A stretch of 64,000 nucleotides of DNA from contig JAUMZQ010000002.1 in NCBI GenBank assembly GCA_030528055.1, positions 62,001-126,000 on the forward strand, read 5' to 3'. Below are positions 63,372 to 64,000 of this stretch, piece by piece. How positions within the stretch are numbered: the first letter of the stretch is position 1; the number at the start of each line of letters is the position of its first letter. A program made the position numbers and the translations under genes. The notes beneath the pieces were generated by a model that was not told where the DNA came from, did no database searches, and saw nothing but the letters and a program-made list of their open reading frames with translations. This DNA is from Streptococcus sp. (GTDB lineage: Bacteria; Bacillota; Bacilli; Lactobacillales; Streptococcaceae).

Positions 63372-64000
63372 TTAGGCTTGAGAAGCTGGATTTTCTTCTT
63401 TACTATCCTTATTTTCCTCAATGAAGAGAGTACCATCTTTCATATCTGCAAGAAGATGTTTGACTTCTAAATGATCCAAATGGAAATCTGTAACATTATC
63501 GCGAATTTGTTGTTCAATCACTCGGCGAAGTGGTCGAACTCCTAAAACTTCATCATAACCAGCATCTCGTAGATACTCTTTTGCTTCTGTTGAAACTGTC
63601 AAATCAATTCCTTTTTTAGAGAGAGTTTGGTTTACTTCATCTAGCATTAGTTCCACAATTTTAGATAAATCTGATTTTTGTAGATGTGAAAATTCAATGA
63701 CAGCATTGAAACGGTTGAGAAATTCTGGACGGAAATAAGGTTTCAAACGCTCTAATAGTTCTGGTTTCTTATCTTCTTCTACTCCACTTCCTTCATATCC
63801 AAAGCCGGCATTAGAAGTTGCTATTATTACAGTGTTTTTGAAATTAACGGTATTTCCTTGACCATCTGTTAAACGGCCATCATCTAGCACTTGTAGCAAC
63901 AATGTAATCACTTGTGGGTCAGCTTTTTCTATTTCATCTAATAAGATGATAGAATAAGGATTTCGTCTCACGCGCTCAGTGAGCGTATTGCTATTGTCAT
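63372..64000 (-). CDS. clpE: ATP-dependent Clp protease ATP-binding subunit ClpE, C-terminal part
   Basis: ClpE is a Hsp100 chaperone that unfolds proteins for ClpP; it is heat-induced and under CtsR control in streptococci. The visible 209 residues cover the end of the second AAA domain: [20 protein letters not shown] (Walker B), [13 protein letters not shown] (sensor 1), [14 protein letters not shown], and [13 protein letters not shown] (sensor 2) before a charged end. The frame remains open at 64000. ClpE rather than ClpC or ClpL is indicated by [16 protein letters not shown] and SNAGFGYE. Confidence 0.9.
   Translation of the reverse strand, partial: DNSNTLTERVRRNPYSIILLDEIEKADPQVITLLLQVLDDGRLTDGQGNTVNFKNTVIIATSNAGFGYEGSGVEEDKKPELLERLKPYFRPEFLNRFNAVIEFSHLQKSDLSKIVELMLDEVNQTLSKKGIDLTVSTEAKEYLRDAGYDEVLGVRPLRRVIEQQIRDNVTDFHLDHLEVKHLLADMKDGTLFIEENKDSKEENPASQA

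Overview
The window is chromosomal DNA from a low-GC Firmicute, almost certainly a Streptococcus. The evidence is the streptococcal gene blocks pnp-cysE-cysS-mrnC-rlmB-yacP, rplM-rpsI and yajC / uppS-cdsA-rseP-proS-polC, together with ClpE, PepS, a PRD-controlled ascorbate operon and a Firmicutes-type type VII secretion (T7SS) locus. The species cannot be fixed from the sequence alone. Nearly all genes lie on the minus strand; the exceptions are a GNAT gene at 3.8 kb, pepF and def.

Layout: (1) 1-3.5 kb: glucuronate/KDG catabolism (partial uxaC, KDPG aldolase, KDG kinase, GntR regulator) with three copies of a palindromic operator. (2) 3.67-8.31 kb: a decayed integrative element at the 3' end of rpsI, bounded by 18-bp direct repeats. 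It holds a GNAT gene, a two-gene PARIS-like anti-phage system (AAA ATPase plus DUF4435/TOPRIM), gene scraps and the C-terminal remnant of a tyrosine recombinase. The likely original rpsI terminator now lies 4.6 kb away on the far side of the element. (3) 8.3-15.6 kb: housekeeping genes, with an L13-type leader before rplM. (4) 16-17.8 kb: pepF. (5) 17.8-36.3 kb: a complete T7SS locus (esxA-esaA-essA-esaB-essB-essC) followed by a small helical partner, a 738-aa LXG effector, another small helical protein, and a tandem array of candidate immunity genes. The array holds two DUF443 proteins, two paralogous 247-aa proteins and other membrane proteins, mixed with remnants: toxin 3' tails, DUF443 5' ends and a truncated LXG-helper gene. 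The locus lies between rpsO and pnp, which are neighbours in many Firmicutes. (6) 36.5-52 kb: rpsO, rsuA-like, MFS, def, GlsB-like, pepS, polC, a PH-domain gene, proS, rseP, cdsA, uppS, yajC. (7) 52-63 kb: transketolase and the L-ascorbate regulon ulaG, ulaR-GNAT and ulaABCDEF. A 31-bp operator is shared by ulaA and ulaG at identical spacing to the -10, and a perfect cre site lies in the ulaA promoter. (8) 63-64 kb: a small HTH-like gene and the 3' end of clpE.

How the parts act together: regions 1 and 7 are sugar-acid pathways under substrate-specific and catabolite control. Ascorbate enters as the 6-phosphate through UlaABC, is opened by UlaG and converted by UlaD/E/F to D-xylulose-5-phosphate, which the neighbouring transketolase can use. 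Regions 2 and 5 are conflict systems, one against phage and one against competing bacteria. The most unusual signals are the immunity array with its toxin scars and the PARIS-like pair stranded in the rpsI element.
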